The notes under the pieces: model-generated | The model's database searches: none | The model's input: the letters and a program-made list of their open reading frames with translations, nothing else | What the model was told of the DNA's origin: nothing | Assembly: GCF_902702915.1 (NCBI RefSeq) | Contig: NZ_LR738849.1 | Coordinates: 1,302,001-1,366,000, forward strand | Source of the DNA: Desulfovibrio sp. 86 | GTDB lineage: Bacteria > Desulfobacterota > Desulfovibrionia > Desulfovibrionales > Desulfovibrionaceae | Direction: 5' to 3' | DNA length: 64,000 bases | Made by a program: the position numbers and the translations under genes | Shown here: piece by piece, positions 8,453 through 17,820 of the stretch | How positions within the stretch are numbered: position 1 is the stretch's first letter | Layout: every line of letters starts with the position of its first letter

Positions 8453-8797
8453 CTCCTCCCCCACGCCCCCACCCCCCAAAACTCTTATTATGGTTTGGAG
8501 GGGGGGTGAAAGGGTTTTCTGATTTGGGACGGGACGTTGGAGAGAGGCTCTGCCAGGCATCCCCCGCCCAAGGTTTCGCCAAGCGGTTACGCATCATACC
8601 CCACGCCAAAAATACGGAAAGCCGGGATTGCCCCCGGCTTTCCGTATTTTTATGACTCATGTGGCTACGACCAATTAATGCACAGCGTGCGATCCTTCGT
8701 CACGGGCGCGACGCAGCCACAACACCCCGGAGCATCTCAAAGCAGCGCCGCACCGAAAAGCACGGGGCCACAAAATGCAGCATTTCAAAAAGCGGGA
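8453..8797. other. Non-coding stretch: rest of repeat A3 and a terminator
   Basis: Bases 8453-8490 complete repeat A3. A further hairpin-prone segment, ACCCCCCAAAAC with GTTTGGAGGGGGGGT, covers about 8475-8512. The peptidase terminator is at 8608-8651. I see no gene in the rest. Confidence 0.7.
8608..8651 (-). terminator. Intrinsic terminator of the Xaa-Pro peptidase gene
   Basis: A 19-bp near-perfect stem, AAAAATACGGAAAGCCGGG with CCCGGCTTTCCGTATTTTT, and a 6-base loop. It has T-runs in both directions and lies about 150 bases beyond the peptidase stop. Confidence 0.88.
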
Positions 8798-9871
8798 TTA
8801 CAAAATGCGCACGCCGTCTTCTTCCACCAGCACGGTATATTCCCAGCGCACCCCGCCCCACTTGTTGTAGTAGAGGCCCGGTTCCACCGTGACCACCATG
8901 CCCGGCTCAAGCACGCCTTCTGAGCGCGGCGAAAGGCTGGGGGCCTCGTGGGTTTCAAGCCCCACGCCGTGTCCCAGGCCGTGGGTGAACGCGTCTGCCG
9001 TTCCGGCCTTTTCAAACACCGCGCGGGCGTGCCCATAGGCGTCGCGCATGGGCTGGCCGGGCCGCATGGATTCAATGGCGGCGGTCTGCGCCTGACGTAC
9101 CAGATCATAGGTGCGGCGGAACTCGTCCGTGGGCCGTTCGCCCACCCAGAAGGTGCGGGTCTGGTCAGAGCAATAGCTGTCCACGCGGCAACCCACGTCA
9201 ATGAGCACAGGGCAGTTGTCCGTGATGACGTCCTCGCCGGGTATGGCGTGGGGCAGGGCCGCATTTTTTCCCACAGCCACAATATTGGCAAAAGCCAGTT
9301 CCGAAGCGCCGTTTTCACGGAAAAAGCGTTCAATGAGCCAACTGACCTGGGCTTCCGTGCGGCCCGGTTCCAGCTGGCTTTCCACCCATTGCAGCATCTT
9401 GTGGTTGAGGCTGAAAGACTTTTCCAGAGCCGCCACTTCGCAGGGCTCCTTGATGCGGCGCAAATGCTCCACAAGACCGTCCGCGGCTTCGCAGTAAAGG
9501 CCCGGCCCGGCCTGACGCAGATCACGGGCAAAGGCCAGGCTCATGCCCTGCGCCTCCACGCCGATGCGCCCGCCGCAGCGCCGCAGCAGTCCGTGAATAT
9601 CCCGTGCCGCATAGCCGCCGTAAATAAAAATGCGTTCCACATCCCACAGACGGGTGGCGGCATCCAGATAGCGCGCGTCCGTGGCGAGCCAGTCGCGCCC
9701 GTCGGCGGTGATGACCAGCCGCCCGGCGCTTTCATTGTACTGCGGATCGTGCAGTTCAAAACCCGAAAGATAAAAACGGTTGGCAGCCTGGCTGACAAGC
9801 AGCGCATCCAGACCGCGAGCCCGCATGGCCTGACGCAATTTTTCGCGACGGTTGGCATACATATGGTTCAT
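8798..9871 (-). CDS. Xaa-Pro aminopeptidase, M24B family
   Basis: This 357-residue cytosolic metallopeptidase of the PepP/PepQ class cleaves bonds involving proline. The creatinase-like N-terminal domain (about 1-135) precedes the pita-bread catalytic domain. The five expected metal ligands are present: D225 and D236 (IDVGCRVDSYCSDQTRT), H301 (THGLGHGVG), E330 (VTVEPG) and E344 (WEYTVLV). The start is the ATG at 9871, preceded by AGGAGA. The open frame continues 83 residues upstream, but that part is low-complexity and lacks a ribosome site. The gene is divergent from pyrK. PepP and PepQ cannot be separated by eye. Confidence 0.93.
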   Translation of the reverse strand: MNHMYANRREKLRQAMRARGLDALLVSQAANRFYLSGFELHDPQYNESAGRLVITADGRDWLATDARYLDAATRLWDVERIFIYGGYAARDIHGLLRRCGGRIGVEAQGMSLAFARDLRQAGPGLYCEAADGLVEHLRRIKEPCEVAALEKSFSLNHKMLQWVESQLEPGRTEAQVSWLIERFFRENGASELAFANIVAVGKNAALPHAIPGEDVITDNCPVLIDVGCRVDSYCSDQTRTFWVGERPTDEFRRTYDLVRQAQTAAIESMRPGQPMRDAYGHARAVFEKAGTADAFTHGLGHGVGLETHEAPSLSPRSEGVLEPGMVVTVEPGLYYNKWGGVRWEYTVLVEEDGVRIL

Positions 9872-10140
9872 GACGGTTCTCCTGCCTGTAGTGTAGCGCG
9901 TGTGCGGCAGGCTGAAAAGTTGAAAATGTCGTGCATTGTGCGCAGTTTGCGCCGCCACGGCAGCGCCGGGGGCGGGCAGGCGGGCGGGCAGGCTGCCCAG
10001 AGACTCCACAAATGCCTTCCCCGCCGACCGCGCCACTGTTGTGAACCCATAAAATGCATACAAAAAAAGAGTATTTAATTGTCCACTTATCCGGATCCCC
10101 CCGGTTGACCACCCGAGCAAGTGCGCCTATACTTTTTCGC

Positions 10141-10950
10141 ATGTCGCAACCTACTTCATGCGAGCTGAGTGTTCTGGACCTCGTCCCCTTTGGGCAGACC
10201 GGCAACGAAAGCCGCTTCTTCGCACTGCGCCTTACCCGCCCTGAATGGACCAAATGGCGGCCCGGCCAGTTTGTCATGCTCCGCCCCCAGTCTTTCGGCC
10301 TTGAAATTCCCTGGGCGCGGCCCCTTGGCATATGCCATATGACGGCCCGGCACATGATCTGTTTTTTTCAGGTCGTGGGCAAGGGCACACGCCGCATGTC
10401 CGAACTGCGCCCCGGTGAAAAGGTTCGCGTATGGGGACCTCTGGGCAACGGCTTTGCCATTGAGCCCGACACGCCTACCCTGCTTCTGGCAGGGGGCATG
10501 GGCATTGTCCCCTTTGTGGGCTATGTGAGCGAACACCCCAAGCCCTGGAACGTCAGCATGCTTTTCGGCCACCGCGAGCCCATTAGCTGCTATCCCGTGG
10601 ACAGCATCAATGAGCATGTGCCGCTGGACAGCCTGCGTGAAACCGTGCCCGGCGACCTGGACAACTTTATATATTCCATTCAGGAACGCATGGCCGAATT
10701 TGCCGAACAAAAGGGATTGGTGCTGGCCTGCGGGCCCACGCCCTTTATGCAGACAGTGCAAAAATTTGCCGCCGAGCTTGGCGTGCGTTGCCAGCTTTCT
10801 CTTGAAAACCGCATGGCCTGCGGCGTGGGCGCCTGCCTTGGCTGCGTGAGCAAAACCACTGAAAACTGGCCCGTGCCCGACAAACGTGGCGGGCAGGTGC
10901 AGGTGTGCAATCACGGCCCCATATTCTGGTCGGATCAGATTGAACTGTGA
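10141..10950 (+). CDS. pyrK: Dihydroorotate dehydrogenase electron-transfer subunit
   Basis: PyrK (269 residues) passes electrons from the PyrDB flavin via FAD and a 2Fe-2S cluster to NAD+. A ferredoxin-reductase-like FAD domain (RPGQFVMLRP, WARPLGI), a nucleotide-binding domain (LLLAGGMGIVPF, VLACGPTPFM) and the C-terminal cluster motif CGVGACLGC with a distal CNHGP cysteine are all visible. The start at ATG 10141 fits the family N-terminus, but the upstream sequence has no good ribosome site. An alternative start 29 residues upstream adds a segment unlike the family. Unusually, the partner pyrD is not adjacent but 682 bases downstream on the same strand. Confidence 0.92.
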   Translation: MSQPTSCELSVLDLVPFGQTGNESRFFALRLTRPEWTKWRPGQFVMLRPQSFGLEIPWARPLGICHMTARHMICFFQVVGKGTRRMSELRPGEKVRVWGPLGNGFAIEPDTPTLLLAGGMGIVPFVGYVSEHPKPWNVSMLFGHREPISCYPVDSINEHVPLDSLRETVPGDLDNFIYSIQERMAEFAEQKGLVLACGPTPFMQTVQKFAAELGVRCQLSLENRMACGVGACLGCVSKTTENWPVPDKRGGQVQVCNHGPIFWSDQIEL

Positions 10951-11632
10951 TGCGGCATTACGGTAACACGCCCGCCTGACGGCGCGGCGTGTTTGCCATA
11001 TGGGCAGGAGATTGCGGCCTGCCCGCCATAATGACCCCATGCTGCAATGCTGCGATGTCGCATTGTCGCCACGTGATCAAAAAAAACAGCTGCCGGGCAG
11101 GCTTGCGTGACTTTACAGCGCAAATTTACTGCGCGGGTCGTGCAGCACGGTTCCACAGCGCGATATACTGCGCGGTCAAATTCTGCGGTCAGACGGCGCG
11201 GATAAATGGCGCGAATTGCGCGGATAAACGGCGCGGTTTTGCTTTGCGGTTTTCGCAGCGCGGGCTTTACAAAAATTCGCGCAGAGCCGATAGTCGCTGC
11301 TTGCCTGATCTGCCTTCAAGGACGTTGGCGGGTAAAAGATCCGCTCTTTGACCCGCAGACAGACTGCGCCTCAAGCGTATTTTTCGCATTGCCGTCACGG
11401 CAAAGCCCTTACGAGGCAGCAAGGCAAACGCGGCCGCAAGGCTGAAAGCCGGGGCAAAATCCGGCACTGAACGGCCTGCCGCCCGGCGGAGCAGCGCCGC
11501 CACTGATTGCGGCAGCGGCAGAAAGCAAACAACGCCCGTGAAGGCTCACCCGAGACGGGCATACAACCCCTCACCGCCCCCGCGCAAGGCTTTGCGCTAA
11601 GGCGGGTCTGCGCGGTTACTGGAGAACGCGGC
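10951..11632. other. 682-bp pyrK-pyrD gap with GCGCGG-rich degenerate repeats
   Basis: No convincing gene. From about 11110 to 11265 the sequence repeats variants of CTGCGCGG, GGCGCGGATAAA and CAGCGCG at irregular spacing (for example GCGCGGATAAATGGCGCG, then GCGCGGATAAACGGCGCGG). The rest is G+C-rich without hairpins ending in T-runs. It separates two genes that are normally contiguous. Confidence 0.6.
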
Positions 11633-12559
11633 ATGGATCTTTCCGTCACATTGAACGGGCAGACGCACGATCTGTCCCTCAAAAATCCCATACTTACGGC
11701 CTCCGGAACCTTTGGCTACGGCCTGGAGTTCGCCACCTACGGCGATCTTGCCAGCCTCGGCGGCATGGTGGTCAAGGGGCTTTCCCTCCAGGCCCGCGAA
11801 GGCAACCCCACCCCCCGCATCGTGGAAACCACGGCGGGCATGCTCAATGCCGTGGGTTTGCAGAATGACGGGGTCGATGTCTTTTGCTCGCAAAAGCTCC
11901 CTGCCCTGCCCTGGCAGGAAACGCCCGTTATCGCCAATATTTATGCAAGCTCTGTCGAAGATTTCGGCCTGCTGGCCGCCCGCCTCAACGATGAGGAAGG
12001 CGTGGCCGCGCTTGAGGTCAACGTGTCCTGCCCCAATGTGCGCGAAGGCGGCATAGCCTTTGGCCAGGATCCCCGGATGCTGGCGCAGGTGACAGCCGCC
12101 GTGCGCGGCGCAGCGCCGGACAAGCACGTCATGGTCAAGCTTTCGCCCAATGTCACCGACATTGCCGTCATGGCCCGTGCCGCTGAAGAAGCCGGCGCGG
12201 ACAGCATCTCCTGCATCAACACGCTTCTCGGTATGGCCGTTGACCTGCAACGCCGTCGTCCGTCCCTGGCCAACGTGGTCGGCGGCCTTTCCGGCCCCGC
12301 CATCAAGCCCGTGGCCCTGCGCTGCGTATGGCAGGTCGCCAGCGCGGTAAAGATTCCCGTGGTGGGCGTGGGGGGCATCTCGTGCGTCGAGGACGTGCTG
12401 GAATTCATTTTGGTGGGCGCGCACGCCGTTCAGGTGGGCACCGCCAGCTTCATGCGGCCGGACTGCGCCTTTGATCTGGTGAAGGAGCTTCCCGCCGCCT
12501 GCGAACGCCTGGGCGTTTCTTCGCTGAACGAGCTGCGCGGCAGCCTGCAACTGGGCTGA
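11633..12559 (+). CDS. pyrD: Dihydroorotate dehydrogenase, class 1B catalytic subunit
   Basis: This 308-residue FMN protein oxidises dihydroorotate to orotate in pyrimidine synthesis, working with PyrK. Family stretches are KNPILTASGTFGYG, VVKGLSLQAREGNPTPRI, GLQNDG, and the active-site loop EVNVSCPNV with the catalytic cysteine that marks class 1 enzymes. FMN-phosphate glycines appear in VVGVGGI and GAHAVQVGTA. The start is the ATG with GGAG seven bases upstream; a 42-residue open extension is low-complexity. Three bases separate it from the following acetyltransferase-like gene, so it probably heads a four-gene operon. Confidence 0.96.
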   Translation: MDLSVTLNGQTHDLSLKNPILTASGTFGYGLEFATYGDLASLGGMVVKGLSLQAREGNPTPRIVETTAGMLNAVGLQNDGVDVFCSQKLPALPWQETPVIANIYASSVEDFGLLAARLNDEEGVAALEVNVSCPNVREGGIAFGQDPRMLAQVTAAVRGAAPDKHVMVKLSPNVTDIAVMARAAEEAGADSISCINTLLGMAVDLQRRRPSLANVVGGLSGPAIKPVALRCVWQVASAVKIPVVGVGGISCVEDVLEFILVGAHAVQVGTASFMRPDCAFDLVKELPAACERLGVSSLNELRGSLQLG

Positions 12560-12562
12560 TGT

Positions 12563-13693
12563 ATGGCGCTTACCATCACCGCCGTCCGCTCTGAAGCGGA
12601 GTTCGCCCAGTTTCTTGACCTGCCCTGGGGCATCTACGCCCAAAGCCCTTTGTGGACGCCGCCCATCAAGAGCCAGGAGCGCGAACTGCTCACCCCTGGC
12701 GAGCATCCCTTCTGGGAAAGCGCCCGCCGTGAACTTTTTCTCGCTGCGCGCGACGGGCGGCTTGTGGGCCGCATCGCCGCCATCGTGGATGAGAAGTACA
12801 ATGCCTACGCGGGCGAAACTTGCGGAGGCTTTGGTTTTTTTGAGTGTGAAGACGACGGGGAAGCCGCCCATGCCCTGCTGGACGTCGCCAGAGACTGGCT
12901 GGCCGGCCAGGGCATGACCTTCATGCGCGGGCCGCTGAACCCCTCCACAAACTATACCTGCGGACTGCTGGTGGACGGCTTTGAGCTTGCGCCCACCATC
13001 ATGATGCCCTGGAACCCGCCGTACTACCCCGTACTGCTGGAAAGCTGGCATCTGCGCAAGGAACAGGACCTCTTCGCCTATCTTCTTGAAAGAAGCCGCT
13101 TCAATCCGCCGGAGTGGCTCCATGACGAAGTGGCCCGTCTCAAGGCCGAGGCCCATTTCACCTGCCGCACTTCCAGCAAGGCCACGCTGACTGAAGACAT
13201 CCGCGACATGCTGGCCCTGTACAAGGTCTCGTGGGCGGACAACTGGGGCTTCTCGCCCCTTTCGGACGGCGAGGCCGAGCAGCACGTCAAGGAACTGAAA
13301 AGCGTGCTGGACCCGGAATTTTTCGTCCTCTTTTACCACAACGGCGAACCGGCCGCCGGCATGGTGGCCCTGCCCGACATGGCCCCGCTGCTCCGGCGGC
13401 TCAACGGCAAGCTCGGCCTCTCCGCCCTGTGGCACTGGTGGCGCGCGCGGGCCGAGATACGCGGCGGTTACCGCACCATTCTTTTCGGCATCCGTGAAGA
13501 ATTCAGGCTCATGGGCCTGCCCTTGCTGCTGCTGGACTTCATGCTGGAAAAAGCCCGGCTGCGGCCGGACTTTCAGTGGGTGGAAGGTTCGTGGGTGCTT
13601 GAGGACAACGTGGCCATCAACGACCTTCTTGAAGATTTTTCGGGCCGCCTCACCAAACGCTACCGCATCTACCGCAGGGAGATTGAGGCATGA
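12563..13693 (+). CDS. GNAT-like acetyltransferase family protein (YghO-like)
   Basis: A 376-residue soluble protein that I place with the YghO-like conserved proteins having a GNAT-like fold. Typical elements are the N-terminal FLDLPWGIYAQSPLWTPP, the ELFLAARDGRLVGRIAAIVD strand-turn-strand, FGFFECEDD, GPLNPSTNYTCGLLVDGF, and a C-terminal half with GIREEFRLMGLPLLLLDFML. The acceptor substrate is unknown. It starts 3 bases after pyrD, and its last bases overlap the ATG of the SDR gene (ATGA), indicating translational coupling with the next two genes. Confidence 0.75.
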   Translation: MALTITAVRSEAEFAQFLDLPWGIYAQSPLWTPPIKSQERELLTPGEHPFWESARRELFLAARDGRLVGRIAAIVDEKYNAYAGETCGGFGFFECEDDGEAAHALLDVARDWLAGQGMTFMRGPLNPSTNYTCGLLVDGFELAPTIMMPWNPPYYPVLLESWHLRKEQDLFAYLLERSRFNPPEWLHDEVARLKAEAHFTCRTSSKATLTEDIRDMLALYKVSWADNWGFSPLSDGEAEQHVKELKSVLDPEFFVLFYHNGEPAAGMVALPDMAPLLRRLNGKLGLSALWHWWRARAEIRGGYRTILFGIREEFRLMGLPLLLLDFMLEKARLRPDFQWVEGSWVLEDNVAINDLLEDFSGRLTKRYRIYRREIEA

Positions 13694-14853
13694 GCACGGC
13701 AGGCTGCGCCGCAGATATGGAACAGGCTGGCCCCGCCTGCACCGAAGGCTCCAGCGAGGCGGATTTTGCCGCCGCCGGGCATCTTGCGAACGTGCGGGTG
13801 CTGCTTACGGGCGGCACGGGTTTTGTGGGCCGCCACCTGCTGCCGCAACTGCTGCAGGCAGGGGCGCGCGTCACCTGCCTCACGCGGGCAAGCTCACACA
13901 CGGCGGGCCTGCCTGAAGGCGTGGCCGTGGCCCAGGCCGATCTCGGCACCGGGCGCGGCCTGGCTGAAGCCCTTGAGGGGCAGGATGTGGTCATCCACAT
14001 GGCCGCCCTTCTTTTCGGGCTGGGCTGGCAGGACTATCTGCGCGCCAACGCACGCGCCGCCGCCTGCCTGGCCGAGGCCATCCGCCAGGCCGACGGCAGC
14101 GCCGCCAGGCGCGGCCAGCCGGGCATGCAAAGGCTGGTGCTGGTGTCCAGCCAGGCGGCCACCGGCCCCTGCGGCACGGCCCCGGGCGTGGACGACCATG
14201 CTTTGCCCGCGCCCGTGTCGGCCTATGGCTGGTCCAAGGCGCTGAGCGAACAGATTCTGGGCCGCGCCCTTGGCGACCGCATGGTCACCTTGCGCCCGCC
14301 CATCATTTACGGATCGGGCGACAAGGGCCTTTTGCCCGTCTTCAAGGGGGCCATGCGCGGCGTGGCCGTGAGCCCCGGCTTTGGGCGGGAATTTCCTGTC
14401 AGCGCCGTACACGCGCGCGACATGGGCCAGGCCGTCATATGCGCTTGCAGGCCCGACGCCCGGGGCGTCTACCACCTCAATGACGGGCAGGCGCACAACA
14501 TGAGCGATTTTTGCCGCGCCATGGGCCAGGCCGTGGACAAGGCACTGAAACGCCGCAGGCACGAGGTGCATGTCATCCACATGCCTCTGCCCATTATGGC
14601 GCTCACGGCGGGGCTTTCATCCGCCTTCGGCATTGTTGCCGACGCCCTGCTGGGCAGGCTGCCCGCCTCCTTCGGCGGCCGTCTGCGCCGCGCGCCCAAC
14701 TGGAACCTGGACAAATACCGCGAAGCCCGGCAAGCTGGCTGGCTGAGCGATGGCAGCCGCATTCGGCGAGAACTTGGCTTCACCCCCTGCATGAGCCTTG
14801 AGGCTGGCATGGTCGAAGCAGTGGAAGGCTACCGCCGTGAGGGCTGGTTGTGA
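13690..14853 (+). CDS. NAD(P)-dependent epimerase/dehydratase (extended SDR)
   Basis: A 387-residue protein with an N-terminal Rossmann motif, GGTGFVG (residues 41-47) after VRVLLT, and the SDR catalytic YxxxK in SAYGWSKALSEQ, with VSS supplying the serine. Downstream parts (LRPPIIYG, PVSAVHARDMGQAVICA, VYHLNDGQ) match nucleotide-sugar epimerase or 3-beta-HSD-like extended SDRs. The first ~30 residues are a low-complexity extension, so the true start may be internal. The substrate is unknown. It overlaps its upstream neighbour by 4 bases and the downstream ABC-F gene by 4 (GTGA). Confidence 0.85.
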   Translation: MSTAGCAADMEQAGPACTEGSSEADFAAAGHLANVRVLLTGGTGFVGRHLLPQLLQAGARVTCLTRASSHTAGLPEGVAVAQADLGTGRGLAEALEGQDVVIHMAALLFGLGWQDYLRANARAAACLAEAIRQADGSAARRGQPGMQRLVLVSSQAATGPCGTAPGVDDHALPAPVSAYGWSKALSEQILGRALGDRMVTLRPPIIYGSGDKGLLPVFKGAMRGVAVSPGFGREFPVSAVHARDMGQAVICACRPDARGVYHLNDGQAHNMSDFCRAMGQAVDKALKRRRHEVHVIHMPLPIMALTAGLSSAFGIVADALLGRLPASFGGRLRRAPNWNLDKYREARQAGWLSDGSRIRRELGFTPCMSLEAGMVEAVEGYRREGWL

Positions 14854-16841
14854 AAATAACGATTCAGGAACTTTCAAAATCTTTTGGCGGACGGGACATC
14901 TTCAGCAATTTTTCGCTGGAGGTGGATTCCGGTGTGCGCCTGTGCGTCTGTGGCCCCAACGGTACGGGCAAGTCCACGTTTTTGCGGCTGCTGGCCGGGG
15001 TGGACTCCGCTGACGGCGGGCGCGTCATTTTGCCGCGCGGCTGCCGCATGGGCTATGTGGAGCAGGAGCTTTCAGAAGAGGCGCTCAATACGCCGCTGCT
15101 CACCTACGTTCTGGACGTGCTGCACGACTGGAGCGACTTCTGGACGCAGTGGGAAGAAGCCGCCGCCGACAAGGACGAATCCCGCCTTACGGAACTCATG
15201 CACCGCCAGAGCGAGCTTGAGTCGCTCTACGGGTACAACCCGGAGCACAGGGCCAAGGCCGTGCTTTCGGGTCTGGGGTTCGCTGAGCACAAGTGGGGCC
15301 GAACCCTGCGCGAACTCTCCGGCGGCTGGCGCGAACGCGCCAAGCTGGCCCGCGTGCTCACCGCAGGGGCCGACGTGCTCTTGCTGGACGAACCCACCAA
15401 CCACCTGGACATGGAAGCCGTGGAATGGCTGGAGTCCTTTTTGCTGGACTTCAAGGGCGCGCTGGTCTTCGTGGCCCACGACCGCCGTTTTATGGACACG
15501 GTGGGCACGCACGTGCTCTATCTGGGCCTCTCCCGCCCCGTGTTCCGCAAAGCCACCTACACCCAGTTTCTGACCCTGCAGGACGAGTACAACGCCCAGC
15601 GCGAGCGCGAAGCCCGCGCCCTCAGGGAAGACCTTGATAAAAAAATGGCCTTTGTGGAGCGTTTTCGCGCCAAGGCCACCAAGGCCCGTCAGGCTGGCTC
15701 ACGTCAGAAGATGGCGAAAAAGCTTGAAAAAGAGCTTGAAGACTACAGGCCGGAACCCAAGCGCAAAGAGCTGAACTTTTCCTGGCCCGAAGCGCCGCAC
15801 TCCGAAAAAATCGTTCTGGCGGCCGCTGATCTGGATTTTCATTTCGGCGACGGCAAAGTCATGTGGCCGCCCCTGACCTTTACCCTGTACCGTGGGCAGC
15901 GTGTTGCCCTCGTTGGGCACAACGGCTGCGGCAAATCCACCTTGCTCAAGCTGCTGGCGGGCACGCTGGAACGCTGCGGCGGCAATCTGGCCACGGCCAC
16001 GCAACTGCGCATGGGCTACTATACCCAGCACCAGATGGAGACCCTGCGCGACGACACCACGGTGCTCAGCGAAATACGCCGTCTGTCCGACCCGCGCACC
16101 ACGGAAGAAGAGCTCATGAGCGTGCTCGGCCTCTTTCTTCTGGGGCAGGACTATTTTGACAGGCAGGTGGGCGCGCTCTCCGGCGGTGAAAAAAGCCGCC
16201 TTGTGCTGGCGAGCCTGTTTCTGAAACGCTGCAACTTCCTGCTGCTGGACGAACCCACCAACCATCTGGACCTTGAAAGCCGCGAGGCGCTGGTGTCGGC
16301 CCTGCAAAAGTTCACGGGAACCCTGCTCATGGTCGCCCACGACCGCTGGCTGCTTTCGCAGGTGGGCGCGGAGGCCTGGGAGCTTGACAGAAAAGGCATT
16401 ACGGTGTTTCCCGACTTTGTGGCCTATGACGCGGAACGCCGCGCGCGCAACGCTGCGGCGGGCGCGGGCGGCAACGGCCAGGGCGCGCAGGCGCAGGAAG
16501 CCGGATCAGCCGGGGACGCCGGCCAGGGCCTTTCGCGTGAGGAGCAAAAACGCCTCAAACGCGAACAGGCCGAAAGACGCAATGCCCTGCACAAGGAGCT
16601 CAAGCCCCTGCAAGGCAAGTATGACGCCCTGGAAAAAGAACTGGCCAAGGTGCTGGACGAACAGGGAACGGTTGAGGGCCAACTGGCCGACCCGGAAATT
16701 TACGCCGATCACGCGCGTTCCTCGGAACTGCTGAAAACCTTTGAGGCATGCAAAAAGCGCGGCGAAGACCTTTTTGAAGAAATGACCGCTCTTGAGGAGC
16801 GCATGGACGCCGTGCGCGGCCGGTGGAATACCGACGACTAG
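14850..16841 (+). CDS. ABC-F family ATPase (ribosome-associated type)
   Basis: This 663-residue protein has two ABC domains in tandem and no membrane segments, the ABC-F layout. Domain 1 shows Walker A GPNGTGKST (about 35-43), signature LSGGWRERAKLARVL and Walker B LLLDEPTNHLD. Domain 2 has GHNGCGKST, LSGGEKSRL and LLLDEPTNHLD. A charged linker (about 250-305, with KARQAGSRQKMAKKLEKELE) joins them, and a coiled-coil C-terminus follows an Ala/Gly-rich stretch, as in Uup. ABC-F proteins act on the ribosome. The start is a GTG inside the end of the SDR gene. Subfamily assignment is uncertain. Confidence 0.92.
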   Translation: MKITIQELSKSFGGRDIFSNFSLEVDSGVRLCVCGPNGTGKSTFLRLLAGVDSADGGRVILPRGCRMGYVEQELSEEALNTPLLTYVLDVLHDWSDFWTQWEEAAADKDESRLTELMHRQSELESLYGYNPEHRAKAVLSGLGFAEHKWGRTLRELSGGWRERAKLARVLTAGADVLLLDEPTNHLDMEAVEWLESFLLDFKGALVFVAHDRRFMDTVGTHVLYLGLSRPVFRKATYTQFLTLQDEYNAQREREARALREDLDKKMAFVERFRAKATKARQAGSRQKMAKKLEKELEDYRPEPKRKELNFSWPEAPHSEKIVLAAADLDFHFGDGKVMWPPLTFTLYRGQRVALVGHNGCGKSTLLKLLAGTLERCGGNLATATQLRMGYYTQHQMETLRDDTTVLSEIRRLSDPRTTEEELMSVLGLFLLGQDYFDRQVGALSGGEKSRLVLASLFLKRCNFLLLDEPTNHLDLESREALVSALQKFTGTLLMVAHDRWLLSQVGAEAWELDRKGITVFPDFVAYDAERRARNAAAGAGGNGQGAQAQEAGSAGDAGQGLSREEQKRLKREQAERRNALHKELKPLQGKYDALEKELAKVLDEQGTVEGQLADPEIYADHARSSELLKTFEACKKRGEDLFEEMTALEERMDAVRGRWNTDD

Positions 16842-17278
16842 CCCGGGGAAACGGCGTTTTTGCCGTGGCCATGGCTGAACTGATCGGTGCGACAGCGGGG
16901 GCGCTTTCGGAAAACCAGCGGCTTGGACCTGCCCTGCTGCCCTAGTACAGATTAACTTTGAAATGCAGCACATTTCAAAGTTAAAATGCTCTAACGGCAG
17001 GCAGTGCGGCAGGCTTTTGGTCGCGCGTTCTGAAAGATATCTGGAGCAGACCACCGTTGAGAATGCCCTTCTCAACGGGTTTTTGACATGTCCGCTTCTG
17101 TGCTTATTTTAAAAGACTCACAGCCTTCACGACGGCGCTGCGCACGCGGCCGCCAGAGCAGTTTCAATGTGAAAAAGCTCGGCGGGCGGGCCAGGGCGTC
17201 GCATTACCCGTGGGCATGCCACAACATGGCAGACCTGCGGCGCAATTTCTCAAGAGATTCAGAGGGAAAAGATCGGGG
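16842..17278. other. Non-coding stretch with a family B fragment
   Basis: No gene. A B fragment lies at about 16946-16996 (CAGATTAACTTTGAAATG, then CATTTCAAAGTTAAAATGCTCTAA), and GCAGTTTCAATGTGAAAAAGC near 17158 is a similar relic. The intrinsic terminator is at 17055-17084. Confidence 0.7.
17055..17084 (+). terminator. Intrinsic terminator
   Basis: CGTTGAGAA pairs with TTCTCAACG across a 5-base loop, followed by GGTTTTT. It probably ends the pyrD-to-ABC-F transcript about 215 bases after the ABC-F stop. Confidence 0.7.
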
Positions 17279-17692
17279 ATGGAGTACACGCAAACAATTG
17301 ATGTGGCAGCGGGCATAATCTGGCGCGGCGGACTTTTTCTTGCCGCCCAACGGCCCACCAACAAGATCATGGAAGGCTACTGGGAGTTTCCCGGCGGCAA
17401 GCTTGAGGGCAATGAAAGCCCGGAAGAAGCGCTTAAACGCGAACTGGCCGAAGAACTGGGCATAGGCGTCAGCGAGGCCAGCTACTGGCAGTGTGTTGAG
17501 CACCATTACGCGGATCGGAAGCTCATCGTACGCCTGTATTTTTTTCATGTTACCGGATTTGCGGGCGAACCCTGCCCCGTGGAAGGGCAGAATCTGCGCT
17601 GGGTCAGCCCGGACGAGGCCCCGGACCTGGGCTTTCTGCCCGCCGACGCGGGCGTACTCGGACAGCTTCTGTCCCTCGGCAAGCTCCACTAG
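17279..17692 (+). CDS. Nudix hydrolase (MutT-like)
   Basis: A 137-residue Nudix protein. The Nudix box is complete (GGKLEGNESPEEALKRELAE, then ELGI), giving the GX5EX7REUXEEXGU pattern with its metal-binding glutamates. WEFPGGK before it and the flanking strands resemble MutT/NudG-type pyrophosphohydrolases that clean up oxidised or damaged nucleotides. The start is the ATG at 17279, with purine-rich GAGGG upstream. The stop codon TAG is the first triplet of a TAGAGCA repeat motif. Confidence 0.9.
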   Translation: MEYTQTIDVAAGIIWRGGLFLAAQRPTNKIMEGYWEFPGGKLEGNESPEEALKRELAEELGIGVSEASYWQCVEHHYADRKLIVRLYFFHVTGFAGEPCPVEGQNLRWVSPDEAPDLGFLPADAGVLGQLLSLGKLH

Positions 17693-17820
17693 AGCATTTA
17701 ACACTTGAAATGCTCGCGTACGGCAGGCAAAAGCCCGCCTACTCGCATTTCGTGGCAAGGATTTTCAGAAAAATCCTTGCAGAGCATTTAACTCATTTCA
17801 TTCGTAAACTGCTCTAGAGA
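17690..17820 (+). repeat. Family B mosaic repeat after the Nudix gene
   Basis: Begins TAGAGCATTTAACACTTGAA (its TAG is the Nudix stop), includes hairpin GGCAGGCAAAAGCCCGCC and AAGGATTTTCAGAAAAATCCTT, and ends CATTCGTAAACTGCTCTAG. A close relative is at 40019-40134, and parts recur at 26990-27020 and 41770-41830. Confidence 0.8.

Noticed and set aside
11597..13435. 612-aa minus-strand open frame over pyrD and the acetyltransferase gene
   Set aside because: Spans two real genes on the other strand, has typical shadow composition (His/Gly/Gln-rich).
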